A stretch of DNA of 64,000 bases from Streptomyces sp. TN58 (GTDB taxonomy: Bacteria; Actinomycetota; Actinomycetes; Streptomycetales; Streptomycetaceae): positions 1,550,001-1,614,000 of the forward strand of contig NZ_CP018870.1 in assembly GCF_001941845.1 (NCBI RefSeq). Reading direction: 5' to 3'. The translations under genes were made by a program, and so were the position numbers. This document shows positions 17,588 through 24,566 of this stretch, piece by piece; positions within the stretch are counted from its first letter, which is position 1; every line of letters begins with the position of its first letter. The notes under the pieces are model-generated. The model saw only the letters and a program-made list of their open reading frames with translations, was not told the origin of the DNA and made no database searches.

Positions 17588-18637
17588 TCAGGCGAGGCCC
17601 GCGAGCTCCAGGGCCTCGGTGCCGGCGCGCAGGGCGGCGATCCGCTCGTCGAGGGTGAAGCCGGCGGGGGCGAGCGTGAGGGTGGTGACGCCGGCCTCCG
17701 CGTAGGCCCGCATCCCGTCGGCGATCCGCGCGACCGGGCCGAGCAGCGTCGTCGAGTCGATCAGCGAGTGCGGGACGGCCTCCGCGGCACCGTTCTTGTC
17801 GCCGGCCAGGTACTTGTCCTGGATCTCGGCGGCTTCCTTCTCGTAGCCCATGCGCTGGGCCAGCTGGTTGTAGAAGTTCTGCTTCCGGCTGCCCATGCCG
17901 CCCACGTACAGGGCGGTGTAGGGGCGGAACATGTCGGCGAGGGCGGTGACGTCGTCGCCGACGGCCAGCGGCACGGTCGGGCAGACGTCGAAGCCGTCCA
18001 TCGTCAGCCCGGCCTTCTGGCGGCCGGCCCGGATGTGGGTGAGCGCGGTCGCCTCCAGGTGCTCGGCGGCGGGGAAGATCAGCAGGGCGCCGTCGGCGAT
18101 CTCGCCGGTCTGCTCCAGGTTCTTGGGCCCGATGGCGGCGATGTAGAGCGGGATGTGCTCGCGCTCGGGGTGCACGGTCAGCTTGATCGGCTTGCCGGGG
18201 CCGCCCGGCAGCGGCAGGGTCCAGTGCTCGCCCTCGTAGCTCAGCCGCTCGCGGGACATGGCCTTGCGGACGATCTCTACGTACTCGCGGGTGCGGGCGA
18301 GCGGCTTGTCGAACTTGACGCCGTACCACCCCTCGGACACCTGGGGGCCGGAGACGCCGAGGCCGAGCCGGAAGCGGCCCTTGGTGAGGGAGTCCAGGGT
18401 GGCCGCGGTCATCGCGGTCATGGCGGGCTGGCGGGCGGGGATCTGGAGGATCGCCGAGCCGACGTCGATGCGCTCGGTCTGGGCGGCGACCCAGGCGAGG
18501 ACCGTCGGGGCGTCCGAGCCGTAGGCCTCCGCCGCCCAGCAGACGTCGTATCCGAGGCGGTCGGCCTCCTGGGCGACGGCGAGGTTGTCGGCGTCCATGC
18601 CCGCACCCCAGTATCCGAGATTGATGCCGAGCCGCAT
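17588..18637 (-). CDS. LLM-class F420-dependent oxidoreductase
   Basis: A 349-residue luciferase-like (TIM-barrel) oxidoreductase of the F420-dependent type common in actinomycetes. Typical segments are LGINLGYWGAGMD, DVCWAAEAYGSDAPTVLAW, the conserved GRFRLGLGVSGPQ and EHIPLYIAAIGPKNLE. Substrate unknown. AAGGGGA lies 6 nt before the ATG. A TetR-type palindrome is 21-32 nt upstream of the start (18658-18669). It is divergent from the aldo/keto reductase. Confidence 0.88.
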   Translation of the reverse strand: MRLGINLGYWGAGMDADNLAVAQEADRLGYDVCWAAEAYGSDAPTVLAWVAAQTERIDVGSAILQIPARQPAMTAMTAATLDSLTKGRFRLGLGVSGPQVSEGWYGVKFDKPLARTREYVEIVRKAMSRERLSYEGEHWTLPLPGGPGKPIKLTVHPEREHIPLYIAAIGPKNLEQTGEIADGALLIFPAAEHLEATALTHIRAGRQKAGLTMDGFDVCPTVPLAVGDDVTALADMFRPYTALYVGGMGSRKQNFYNQLAQRMGYEKEAAEIQDKYLAGDKNGAAEAVPHSLIDSTTLLGPVARIADGMRAYAEAGVTTLTLAPAGFTLDERIAALRAGTEALELAGLA

Positions 18638-18657
18638 GTGTCGTCCCCTTACCGGTG

Positions 18658-18669
18658 TACCGATCAGTA
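18658..18669. promoter_or_regulatory. TetR-type palindrome upstream of the LLM oxidoreductase
   Basis: TACCGATCAGTA is a 12-bp palindrome with one mismatched pair, close to the start of the LLM oxidoreductase. No linked regulator gene is adjacent. Confidence 0.4.
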
Positions 18670-18723
18670 ACGTTGATGTGCGGGGACTGTAGCGCGCCCG
18701 GGTGCTCCACGTCAGCGCCCCAG

Positions 18724-18729
18724 TAGTCT
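18724..18729 (+). promoter_or_regulatory. -10 element (TAGTCT) of the aldo/keto reductase gene
   Basis: TAGTCT ends 8 nt before the ATG at 18738, and there is no Shine-Dalgarno. The same hexamer precedes the His-rich gene at 34863. Probably a leaderless promoter. Confidence 0.5.
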
Positions 18730-18737
18730 CAGCGCTC

Positions 18738-19721
18738 ATGGAGCAGAGGCATCTCGGCCGCACCGGACTGCGCGTCTCCCGGATCGGCCTCGGCACCCTC
18801 ACCTGGGGCCGCGACACCGGCGAGGAAGCCGCCGCCGAACAGGTGAAGACGTTCTGGGAGGCGGGCGGCACCCTCGTCGACACCGCCGACGTGTACGGCG
18901 GCGGTGAGGCGGAGTACCTCCTCGGGCGGCTGCTGGGCGGGCTCGTCCCGCGCCGGGAGCTGGTCATCGCGACGAAGGCGGGCAGCGTCCCCGACCCGGA
19001 CCGGCGCTTCGACGGATCGCGCGGCCACCTGCTCGCGGCCCTGGACGATTCGCTGGAGCGGCTGGGCACCGACCACGTCGACCTGTGGCAGGTCCACGCC
19101 TTCGATCCGACGACGCCGCTGGAGGAGACCCTGCAGGCCCTGGACCTGGCGGTGAGCAGCGGCCGGGCCCGGTACGCGGGGGTGGCGGGCTTCTGCGGCT
19201 GGCAGCTGGCGAAGGCGGCCACCTGGCAGCTCGCGGCCCCCGGGGCCCGGACCCGGATCGCCTCGACGCAGATGGAGTACTCGCTGCTCCAGCGGGGCGT
19301 CGAGCGGGAGGTGCTGCCGGCCGCGCTGGACCTGGGGGTCGGTCTGCTGCCGTCCTCCCCGCTGGGGCGCGGGGTGCTGACGGGCAAGTACCGGGAGGGC
19401 ACCCCGGCCGATTCCCGGGGCGCCTCCGCGTCCCTGTCCGCGCTGGTGGAGCCGTACCTGGACGAAGCGGCGGCCGGGATCGTGGACGCGGTGGTGACCG
19501 CGGCGCAGGGGCTGGCGGTGACCCCGCTGCAGGTGGCGCTGGCCTGGATCCGGGACCGCCCGGGGGTGGTCGCGCCGATCGTCGGCGCGCGGACGTCGGC
19601 GCAGCTCGCGGCGGCGCTGTCGGTGGAGGCGCTTAGTCTTCCGGAGGAGATCCGCCGGGCGCTGGACGACGTGTCGGCGCCGGAGCACCGCTATCCCGAC
19701 CAGGACTGGAGCACGCTGTGA
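18738..19721 (+). CDS. Aldo/keto reductase
   Basis: A 327-residue NADPH-dependent aldo/keto reductase with a TIM barrel. It starts MEQRHLGRTGLRVSRIGLGT. The catalytic Asp/Tyr region is LVDTADVYGGGEAEYLLG, the Lys is in LVIATKAGS, and the His is in DLWQVHAFDP. The cofactor-binding C-terminal part includes PIVGARTSAQL. The start at 18738 is the first conserved Met. Its stop overlaps the GTG of the next gene as GTGA, so the two are translated together. The substrate is unknown. Confidence 0.9.
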   Translation: MEQRHLGRTGLRVSRIGLGTLTWGRDTGEEAAAEQVKTFWEAGGTLVDTADVYGGGEAEYLLGRLLGGLVPRRELVIATKAGSVPDPDRRFDGSRGHLLAALDDSLERLGTDHVDLWQVHAFDPTTPLEETLQALDLAVSSGRARYAGVAGFCGWQLAKAATWQLAAPGARTRIASTQMEYSLLQRGVEREVLPAALDLGVGLLPSSPLGRGVLTGKYREGTPADSRGASASLSALVEPYLDEAAAGIVDAVVTAAQGLAVTPLQVALAWIRDRPGVVAPIVGARTSAQLAAALSVEALSLPEEIRRALDDVSAPEHRYPDQDWSTL

Positions 19722-22129
19722 GTACGGACCGTCAGGCCGAAGCCGAGACCGCTGACGCGGAAGACCCGGCCGGGGCGCAGGGCGAGACCGAGGCCGCCGG
19801 CGTGCAGGACCCAGCCGAACCCGCTGACGCGGAAGACCCCACCGAAGCCCGGCCCGAGGACGCGGCGGCGGCCACCGGCCCGGCCGGGGCGCATACCGCA
19901 GGCGAAGCGCCCGCTGACCCGGGCGCCCCGGCAGTGGCGCAGCCCGAGGCCGCTGACGCGGCAGACCCCACCGAAGCCCGGCCCGCGGGCACAGCGCCCG
20001 CTGATCCGGCTGGGGCGCAGGCTGCGGGCGCCGGCCCGGAGGGGCTGGCCGGGGGCGAAGCCGCTGGGGCGGCAGACCCGGCCGGGGCCGCCGGGGCGGA
20101 GGGGCCGGGGGACAGCCCCGTAGGGCCCACCCCCGACGGTACGGACACCGCGGCCGAGCCCGCCGCAGGCGGCGGGCTCACCGAGGCCCAGGCCGAGCTG
20201 GCCGCGCAGAGGATCGAGCGCGAGCGGATCGCCCGGCGCAAAGCCGAACGCGAAGGACCCGTCGAGGCCGGCGCCAAGCTGAGCGGCAGGGCCGCCGACC
20301 TGCTGGCCGCCGTACGGGCCGTGGAGAGCGGCGCGAAGCCCTCCTCCGCCTACTTCGACGACGCCCCGGCCGCCCCCCGCAAGGCGGCCCCCGTTCCCCC
20401 GCCGCCCCGCCCGGCCGCCGCCCCCGCTCCGGCGGCCGCGCCCGCCGCCCCGTCCGCCGACGCCGTCGACGCCGTACGGGCCGTCCTGGCCCGCGGCGGC
20501 GCGCCCGAGTCGCTGGCGGGCCCCGTCGCGACGCTGCTCGGCGAGGGCGCCGCGCAGGAGCTCGCGCAGAACCCGTGGCGGTTGCTGGCGGTTCCCGCCG
20601 TGCGCCCGACACAGGCGGACGGCTTCGCCCGCGCGCTGCTGGGCTCCGGGGCCGGTCCCGGGGACGAGCGCCGCACGGCCGTACTGGTCGGCTGGCTGCT
20701 GGCCCAGGCGGGCCTGAAGGGACACACGGCGCTGGAGGCTCCGGTCCTGGAGAAGGCCCTTGCCCAGTACGGCGTGCCGGAGCCCGCCGCAGCCCTGGAG
20801 CAGTCCATCGCGGACGCCTCGGTCCTGGTCTTCCACGAGCCCCTCGGCCCGCCGGTGGAGGAGGGTGAGGAGCAGCCCGTACGCATCCTCGTGGGCCTGG
20901 AGGGCCCGGCGATGGCCGAGGAGAGCCTGGCCGACGGCCTGGCGCGGCTGGCCGGCACCTTCGACGGCCCGGCGGACTGGGAGCAGGCCGCCGCGGCCGC
21001 TCCGGACCGTTCCACGGCCGAGCTGATCCGTGCGGTCGCGGGACACGGTCTGGTCGCTCATACGGGTGGTGAGGCCGCCCGCGGCGAACCGCTCGCGCTG
21101 GCCGCCGCGGCCCGTGGGCTGGGCCTGCGCGTCTGCGTGGCCGCGCACGCGCCCGGCGACCGGGATTCGGTGACGGTGGCGGAGCTGCTGTCGGGCCGGG
21201 AGGGGCCCGGGCGGGACGCGGACGGGCAGTTCGCGCTGGACCTGCTGATCGTGCTGGACGCGCCGCAGCTGGACGTGGAGAGCGCCGCCGCGCTGGTCGA
21301 GGGCATGGCGGACGGGGCCCGGCTGGTCCTGTCCGGAGACCCCGGGGTGCTGGGCTCAGCGGGCGCGGGCCGGGTGTTCGGCGATGTGCTGGCGGCGCGT
21401 ACGTGCCCCCAGCTGGTCTCGCGCACCCCGGATCCCGGCCCTGTCGGTGAGCTCGTCTCCGGCGTGGGCATCGGTGAGCTGAACCAGGTCGACGCCCCCG
21501 GCAAGGAGGTCGTCATCGTCCCGGTGCAGGACGCCGGGGAGGCCGTGCACCGGGCGGTGCAGCTGGTGGCCGAGTCGGTGCCGCGGGCCTTCGGGATCCC
21601 GGCGGACCACGTGCAGGTGATCACTCCGGGGCACGGCGGGTCCGCGGGGACGCGGGCGCTGAACGCCGCGCTCAAGGAGCGGCTCAATCCCGGCCCGGGC
21701 CGGTTCGGCGGCTTCGACCCCGGCGACCGGGTGGTCCACGTGCCGGCTCCGGGGCAGGCCCTGCCGGCCCGGGTGGTGTCGGCCGACGCCGAGGGGCTGC
21801 ACCTGGACCGCGCGGGCGCGCCGGTCGTCGTACCGAAGGAGTTCGTCGAGTCCCAGGTGCGGCACGGCTGGGCGGTGACGGCGCACCAGGCGGTCGGGGC
21901 GCGCTGGCCGGCGGTCGTCGTCGTACTGCCGGGTGACGCGGCGCAGGCTCTGTCGCGGGACTGGGTCTACACGGCGTTCGGGCGGGCCGAGCGGCACCTG
22001 TCGGTGGTGCACGGTGTCGACCAGGCGCTGCCGCGCGCGGTCGCCGAGGTGCTGCCGAAGCCGCGTACGACGCGGCTGGCGGGTCTGCTGAAGGTGCTCG
22101 CCGCGGCGGGCGGCCGACCGGAGCAGTAG
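19718..22129 (+). CDS. RecD2-like helix-hairpin-helix protein with eroded helicase motifs
   Basis: An 803-residue protein. Residues 1-150 are acidic Ala/Pro/Glu low complexity with internal repeats; 155-190 is a charged helix. From about 245 it follows RecD2: the HhH-like NPWRLLAVPAVRPTQADGF (285-303) and GWLLAQAGLKGHT, then an SF1B helicase core. Every NTP site is lost. The Walker A position reads TGGEAARGEP (449-458) instead of GGPGTGKT, Walker B LLIVLDAPQLD instead of LLIVDEASMVD, motif III SGDPGVLGSAG instead of GDPDQLPSVG, and motif V TAHQAVGAR instead of HKSQGSE. YTAFGRAERHL keeps the shape of the last motif. Probably a non-catalytic DNA or protein-binding scaffold, coupled to the aldo/keto reductase. 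Confidence 0.82.
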   Translation: MSTDRQAEAETADAEDPAGAQGETEAAGVQDPAEPADAEDPTEARPEDAAAATGPAGAHTAGEAPADPGAPAVAQPEAADAADPTEARPAGTAPADPAGAQAAGAGPEGLAGGEAAGAADPAGAAGAEGPGDSPVGPTPDGTDTAAEPAAGGGLTEAQAELAAQRIERERIARRKAEREGPVEAGAKLSGRAADLLAAVRAVESGAKPSSAYFDDAPAAPRKAAPVPPPPRPAAAPAPAAAPAAPSADAVDAVRAVLARGGAPESLAGPVATLLGEGAAQELAQNPWRLLAVPAVRPTQADGFARALLGSGAGPGDERRTAVLVGWLLAQAGLKGHTALEAPVLEKALAQYGVPEPAAALEQSIADASVLVFHEPLGPPVEEGEEQPVRILVGLEGPAMAEESLADGLARLAGTFDGPADWEQAAAAAPDRSTAELIRAVAGHGLVAHTGGEAARGEPLALAAAARGLGLRVCVAAHAPGDRDSVTVAELLSGREGPGRDADGQFALDLLIVLDAPQLDVESAAALVEGMADGARLVLSGDPGVLGSAGAGRVFGDVLAARTCPQLVSRTPDPGPVGELVSGVGIGELNQVDAPGKEVVIVPVQDAGEAVHRAVQLVAESVPRAFGIPADHVQVITPGHGGSAGTRALNAALKERLNPGPGRFGGFDPGDRVVHVPAPGQALPARVVSADAEGLHLDRAGAPVVVPKEFVESQVRHGWAVTAHQAVGARWPAVVVVLPGDAAQALSRDWVYTAFGRAERHLSVVHGVDQALPRAVAEVLPKPRTTRLAGLLKVLAAAGGRPEQ
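19822..19985 (+). repeat. 35-bp direct repeat within the RecD2-like gene
   Basis: Bases 19822-19856 and 19951-19985 are identical except for one base. They encode the repeated acidic peptide ADAEDPTEARP / DAADPTEARP in the disordered N-terminus. Confidence 0.85.
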
Positions 22130-22133
22130 CCTG

Positions 22134-22175
22134 CCGCGGCCCCCCGCCCCGAGGTCCGGGGGCGGGAGGCCGCGG
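22134..22175. terminator. Terminator after the RecD2-like gene
   Basis: CCGCGGCC (22134-22141) pairs with GGCCGCGG (22168-22175), with inner pairing of CCCCGCCCC and GGGGGCGGG. It sits just past the stop and about 50 bp before the convergent acidic gene's stop. Confidence 0.7.
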
Positions 22176-22224
22176 TGCCGACACGCCTGGGGGCGCGCCG
22201 GCTGGGCCAGGCCGTACAGGCAGG

Positions 22225-22893
22225 TCAGGCGGGGGTCAGACCGGGCCGGGCGGTCTCGTCCTCGTCCTCGTCGCGGACATCGTCGAACTCGTCGGCGTCG
22301 TCGTCGAAGACGGAGCTGACGTCGAACCGGTGCAGCACGTCCTGCGGGTCGATCTGCCCGAAGGGCGAGCCCAGCCACTCCCCTGGTTCCGCCATGTCCT
22401 CCGAGGCGGCGATCCAGAGGGTGGAGTCGCCCTCCTCCAGCCCGAAGTCCTTGGAACGTGAGGCGATTTCGTCGGGTTCGTACTCACCGAAGAGGACGCC
22501 GAGGGCGTCGGCGGTGCCGCCGTCGTGGACGAGGTCGGCGTCCCGGTCGTGTGCGGCGACCCGTTCGGCCTGCGCGATCAGGCGCGCCGGTTCGACGACG
22601 GCGTAGTCGCGGCGGATGAGCACGCTGAAGGCGGCGGGTTCGGCGGGGCCGGTGTACGGGACGCCGTCCTCGGGCGTCGGGATCTCGAAGGGAGTGACCT
22701 CGTCGTAGCGGTCGTAGAGGAGTTCGTCGTACTCCTCGGCGGCGGCGGCGAGCTCGTTGAAGGCGGCGTAGACGTCCGGATCCTCGTCCCCGATCCTGCG
22801 CTCGACCGCGGCGAGGTGGCGGTCGAGCGCGGCCTTGACCGCCTCGGCGGCGGCGCGGACCTCGGCAACAGTGGGCAGAGCGGCATCAGACAT
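22225..22893 (-). CDS. Conserved acidic hypothetical protein
   Basis: A 222-residue acidic, soluble protein that I do not recognise. The N-terminal third (to about residue 75) is helical and charged (AAEAVKAALDRHLAAVERR, AAAEEYDELLYDRYDE). The middle resembles an alpha/beta domain (AAFSVLIRRDYAVVEPARL). The C-terminus is a run of Asp/Glu (DDDADEFDDVRDEDEDE). No signal peptide or membrane segment. No Shine-Dalgarno is seen; TAGCGT at 22901-22906 ends 7 nt before the ATG, so the transcript is probably leaderless. Divergent from the DUF5703 gene. Confidence 0.8.
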   Translation of the reverse strand: MSDAALPTVAEVRAAAEAVKAALDRHLAAVERRIGDEDPDVYAAFNELAAAAEEYDELLYDRYDEVTPFEIPTPEDGVPYTGPAEPAAFSVLIRRDYAVVEPARLIAQAERVAAHDRDADLVHDGGTADALGVLFGEYEPDEIASRSKDFGLEEGDSTLWIAASEDMAEPGEWLGSPFGQIDPQDVLHRFDVSSVFDDDADEFDDVRDEDEDETARPGLTPA

Positions 22894-22940
22894 AGAGCAG
22901 ACGCTATCCGTAGCAGGGCTCTGCCCGCACAATAGATGCG

Positions 22941-23129
22941 ATGCCGGAATACGAATTTGTCGACGTGTACGTGCCCCGCGGGGTCCCTCGCAAGGAGGCG
23001 ACCCGCCTGCTGACCGACCATGCCGAGTACGGGAACTGGGAGATCGACCGGTTGAGTCTGCACCGGGACGGCAGCCGCCGCGTGCGGCTGCGCCGCCGGA
23101 TCATCCGCCAGGTCCGCGCGACCTGGTGA
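22941..23129 (+). CDS. DUF5703 family small protein
   Basis: A 62-residue basic protein starting MPEYEFVDVYVPRGVPRKEA and ending in an Arg-rich tract (RRVRLRRRIIRQVRATW). It matches my memory of DUF5703, a small conserved actinobacterial family of unknown function. A CACAAT -10-like element ends 7 nt before the ATG with no Shine-Dalgarno, pointing to leaderless expression. A strong terminator follows at once. Confidence 0.85.
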   Translation: MPEYEFVDVYVPRGVPRKEATRLLTDHAEYGNWEIDRLSLHRDGSRRVRLRRRIIRQVRATW

Positions 23130-23157
23130 ACGCGGGCCCCGGGGGCGGGGCCCGCGT
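23130..23157. terminator. Terminator after the DUF5703 gene
   Basis: ACGCGGGCCCC (23130-23140) pairs perfectly with GGGGCCCGCGT (23147-23157), an 11-bp stem with a 6-nt loop. It lies between two convergent genes and may serve both. Confidence 0.85.
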
Positions 23158-23169
23158 CGTGAGCAGCCG

Positions 23170-24045
23170 TCAGGCGGCGTTCCTGGCACGCCGGTAGAGC
23201 ACGGTGCCGGCGAGCAGCAGGCCACCCGCGACGGGGAGGCCTGCGGTCAGGACGTCGCCGGCACCGGTGGCGGCGAGCCCGGGCTGCGCCTCGGTGCCGG
23301 TGCCGGTGCCGGTGCCAGGGTTACCGGGGTTACCGGGGTTCCCAGGGTTGCCGGGGTTACCGGGGTTGCCGGGGTTCCCAGGGTTGCCGGGGTTACCGGG
23401 GTTACCGGGGTTACCGGGGTTACCGGGGTTCCCAGGGTTGCCGGGGTTGCCGGGGTTGCCCGGGTTACCGGGGTTGCCGGGGTTACCCGGGTTACCGGGG
23501 TTGCCCGGGTTCCCAGGGTTGCCCGGGTTCCCAGGGTTGCCCGGGTTACCGGGATTGCCCGGGTTACCCGGGTTACCCGGGTTACCCGGGTGGTCGTCGC
23601 ACGGCTCATCGTCGCCGGGGTTACCGGGGTGACCCGGGTTGCCGGGGTGACCCGGGTTGCCCGGGTTACCGGGGTTGCCCGGGTGACCCGGGTTGCCCGG
23701 GTTACCGGGGTTGCCCGGGTGACCCGGGTTGCCCGGGTTACCGGGGTTGCCCGGGTGACCCGGGTTGCCGGGGTGTCCCGGGCGGCCGTGCCCGGGGGCG
23801 TTGGCGCAGTGGTTGCCGAAGGCCGGGTTCAGGCCTCCCACCACCGTGACCGTGTTCCCGCAGGCGTTCACCGGCGCGTCCACGGGCGCCTGCACGGTGT
23901 TTCCGGACAGCAGGCCCGGAGAGTTCTTCGCATGCCCTGTCGCGGCGGAGTCCGCGTGTGCGTAGCCCCCGCCCATGGCGAGGACACCCCCCGCGGCAGC
24001 CATGGTGATCAGGGTCTTCCTGGTGACCTGTGCCGGTCGTCGCAT
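23170..24045 (-). CDS. chpC: Long, sortase-anchored chaplin with collagen-like GNP repeats
   Basis: A 291-residue secreted cell-wall protein. The signal peptide is about residues 1-31 (ending GGYAHA). One chaplin domain follows (about 39-83) with the paired Cys62 and Cys80 in [21 protein letters not shown]. Residues ~84-246 are Gly-Asn-Pro and Gly-His-Pro triplets, broken once by DDEPCDD. The C-terminus has LAATG (257-261), a membrane helix and a basic tail, the signal for a class E sortase. Known long chaplins ChpA-C have two chaplin domains; here the second is replaced by the triplet tract. It is next to chpH, so it occupies the chpC position. AGGGGA precedes the ATG. Confidence 0.88.
   Translation of the reverse strand: MRRPAQVTRKTLITMAAAGGVLAMGGGYAHADSAATGHAKNSPGLLSGNTVQAPVDAPVNACGNTVTVVGGLNPAFGNHCANAPGHGRPGHPGNPGHPGNPGNPGNPGHPGNPGNPGNPGHPGNPGNPGNPGHPGNPGHPGNPGDDEPCDDHPGNPGNPGNPGNPGNPGNPGNPGNPGNPGNPGNPGNPGNPGNPGNPGNPGNPGNPGNPGNPGNPGNPGNPGNPGNPGNPGNPGNPGNPGNPGTGTGTGTEAQPGLAATGAGDVLTAGLPVAGGLLLAGTVLYRRARNAA
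23318..23790 (-). repeat. 9-bp tandem repeat tract encoding Gly-Asn-Pro triplets
   Basis: About 50 tandem 9-bp units (variants of GGGTTACCG and GGGTTGCCG on the plus strand), interrupted near 23590-23618. Third-base variants are patchily shared, as expected from slippage and unequal crossover. It lies wholly inside the long chaplin gene and preserves its frame. Confidence 0.95.
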
Positions 24046-24153
24046 CTGTACTCGTCCCCTGGTGTGTACGTGTCGGCCGGCGCTGGGAAGCCGGCCGTCC
24101 AGGCTCCCCCGCCTGGTCCGCCGAAAAGTGGTTCCGGGCCGGAAAAGCCCGGT

Positions 24154-24185
24154 GGCCCCGGAGCGCTGGAATGCGCTCCGGGGCC
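24154..24185 (-). terminator. Terminator of chpH
   Basis: A perfect 13-bp stem (24154-24166 with 24173-24185) with a 6-nt loop lies 16 bp beyond the chpH stop on the minus strand. It separates chpH from the long chaplin gene. Confidence 0.88.
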
Positions 24186-24201
24186 GAAGACTTCAGATAC
24201 G

Positions 24202-24435
24202 TCAGGCGTTGACGCAGGTGTTGCCGAAGGCCGGGTTCAGCAGGCCGATCACGTTCACGGTGTTACCGCAGACGTTGACCGGGATGTGGACCGGGACCTG
24301 GACGACGTTGCCGGACAGGACGCCGGGGGAGCCGATGGCCGCACCCTGGGCGCCCGCGTCGGCGGCGGCGATGCCCGCACCCGCGAGAACGAGACCACCG
24401 GTGGCAGCCGCAGCGGCGACAACCTTCTTGAGCAT
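24202..24435 (-). CDS. chpH: Short chaplin ChpH
   Basis: A 77-residue secreted hydrophobic protein. The signal peptide is about 25 residues (MLKKVVAAAAATGG ... GIAAA), leaving a mature chaplin domain of about 52. Two Cys are in NVCGNTVNVIGLLNPAFGNTC. Short chaplins assemble into amyloid-like rodlets on aerial hyphae and spores. AGGAGG 7 nt before the ATG fixes the start; a longer in-frame extension upstream lacks signal-peptide character. Length equals S. coelicolor ChpH. A 9-bp hairpin lies in its leader. Confidence 0.95.
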   Translation of the reverse strand: MLKKVVAAAAATGGLVLAGAGIAAADAGAQGAAIGSPGVLSGNVVQVPVHIPVNVCGNTVNVIGLLNPAFGNTCVNA

Positions 24436-24455
24436 TGTTCCTCCTAGTAGGCAAA

Positions 24456-24480
24456 GTGCGGTCCCAGCCGCGGACCGCAC
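24456..24480 (-). promoter_or_regulatory. Leader hairpin upstream of chpH
   Basis: GTGCGGTCC (24456-24464) and GGACCGCAC (24472-24480) form a perfect 9-bp stem with a 7-nt loop, ending 21 nt before the chpH ATG. In the mRNA it lies just upstream of the Shine-Dalgarno. It may stabilise the transcript or bind a regulator. Confidence 0.5.
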
Positions 24481-24566
24481 CACCTGTAACGAGGAGGGAT
24501 CACCAGGGCTACGAGCGTATGAGTGCATTCACTCTTCTCAGTGGAATGCGCACACCTTCTCGAATG

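Noticed and set aside
23204..23632. Plus-strand Pro-Gly-Leu-rich ORF across the repeat
   Set aside because: It is the complement of the GNP repeat. It lacks a signal peptide, a Shine-Dalgarno and any homologous shape.
23318..23790. CRISPR-like array or micro-satellite of non-coding origin
   Set aside because: The unit is 9 bp without spacers and translates as Gly-Asn-Pro inside an intact chaplin gene with signal peptide and sortase motif.
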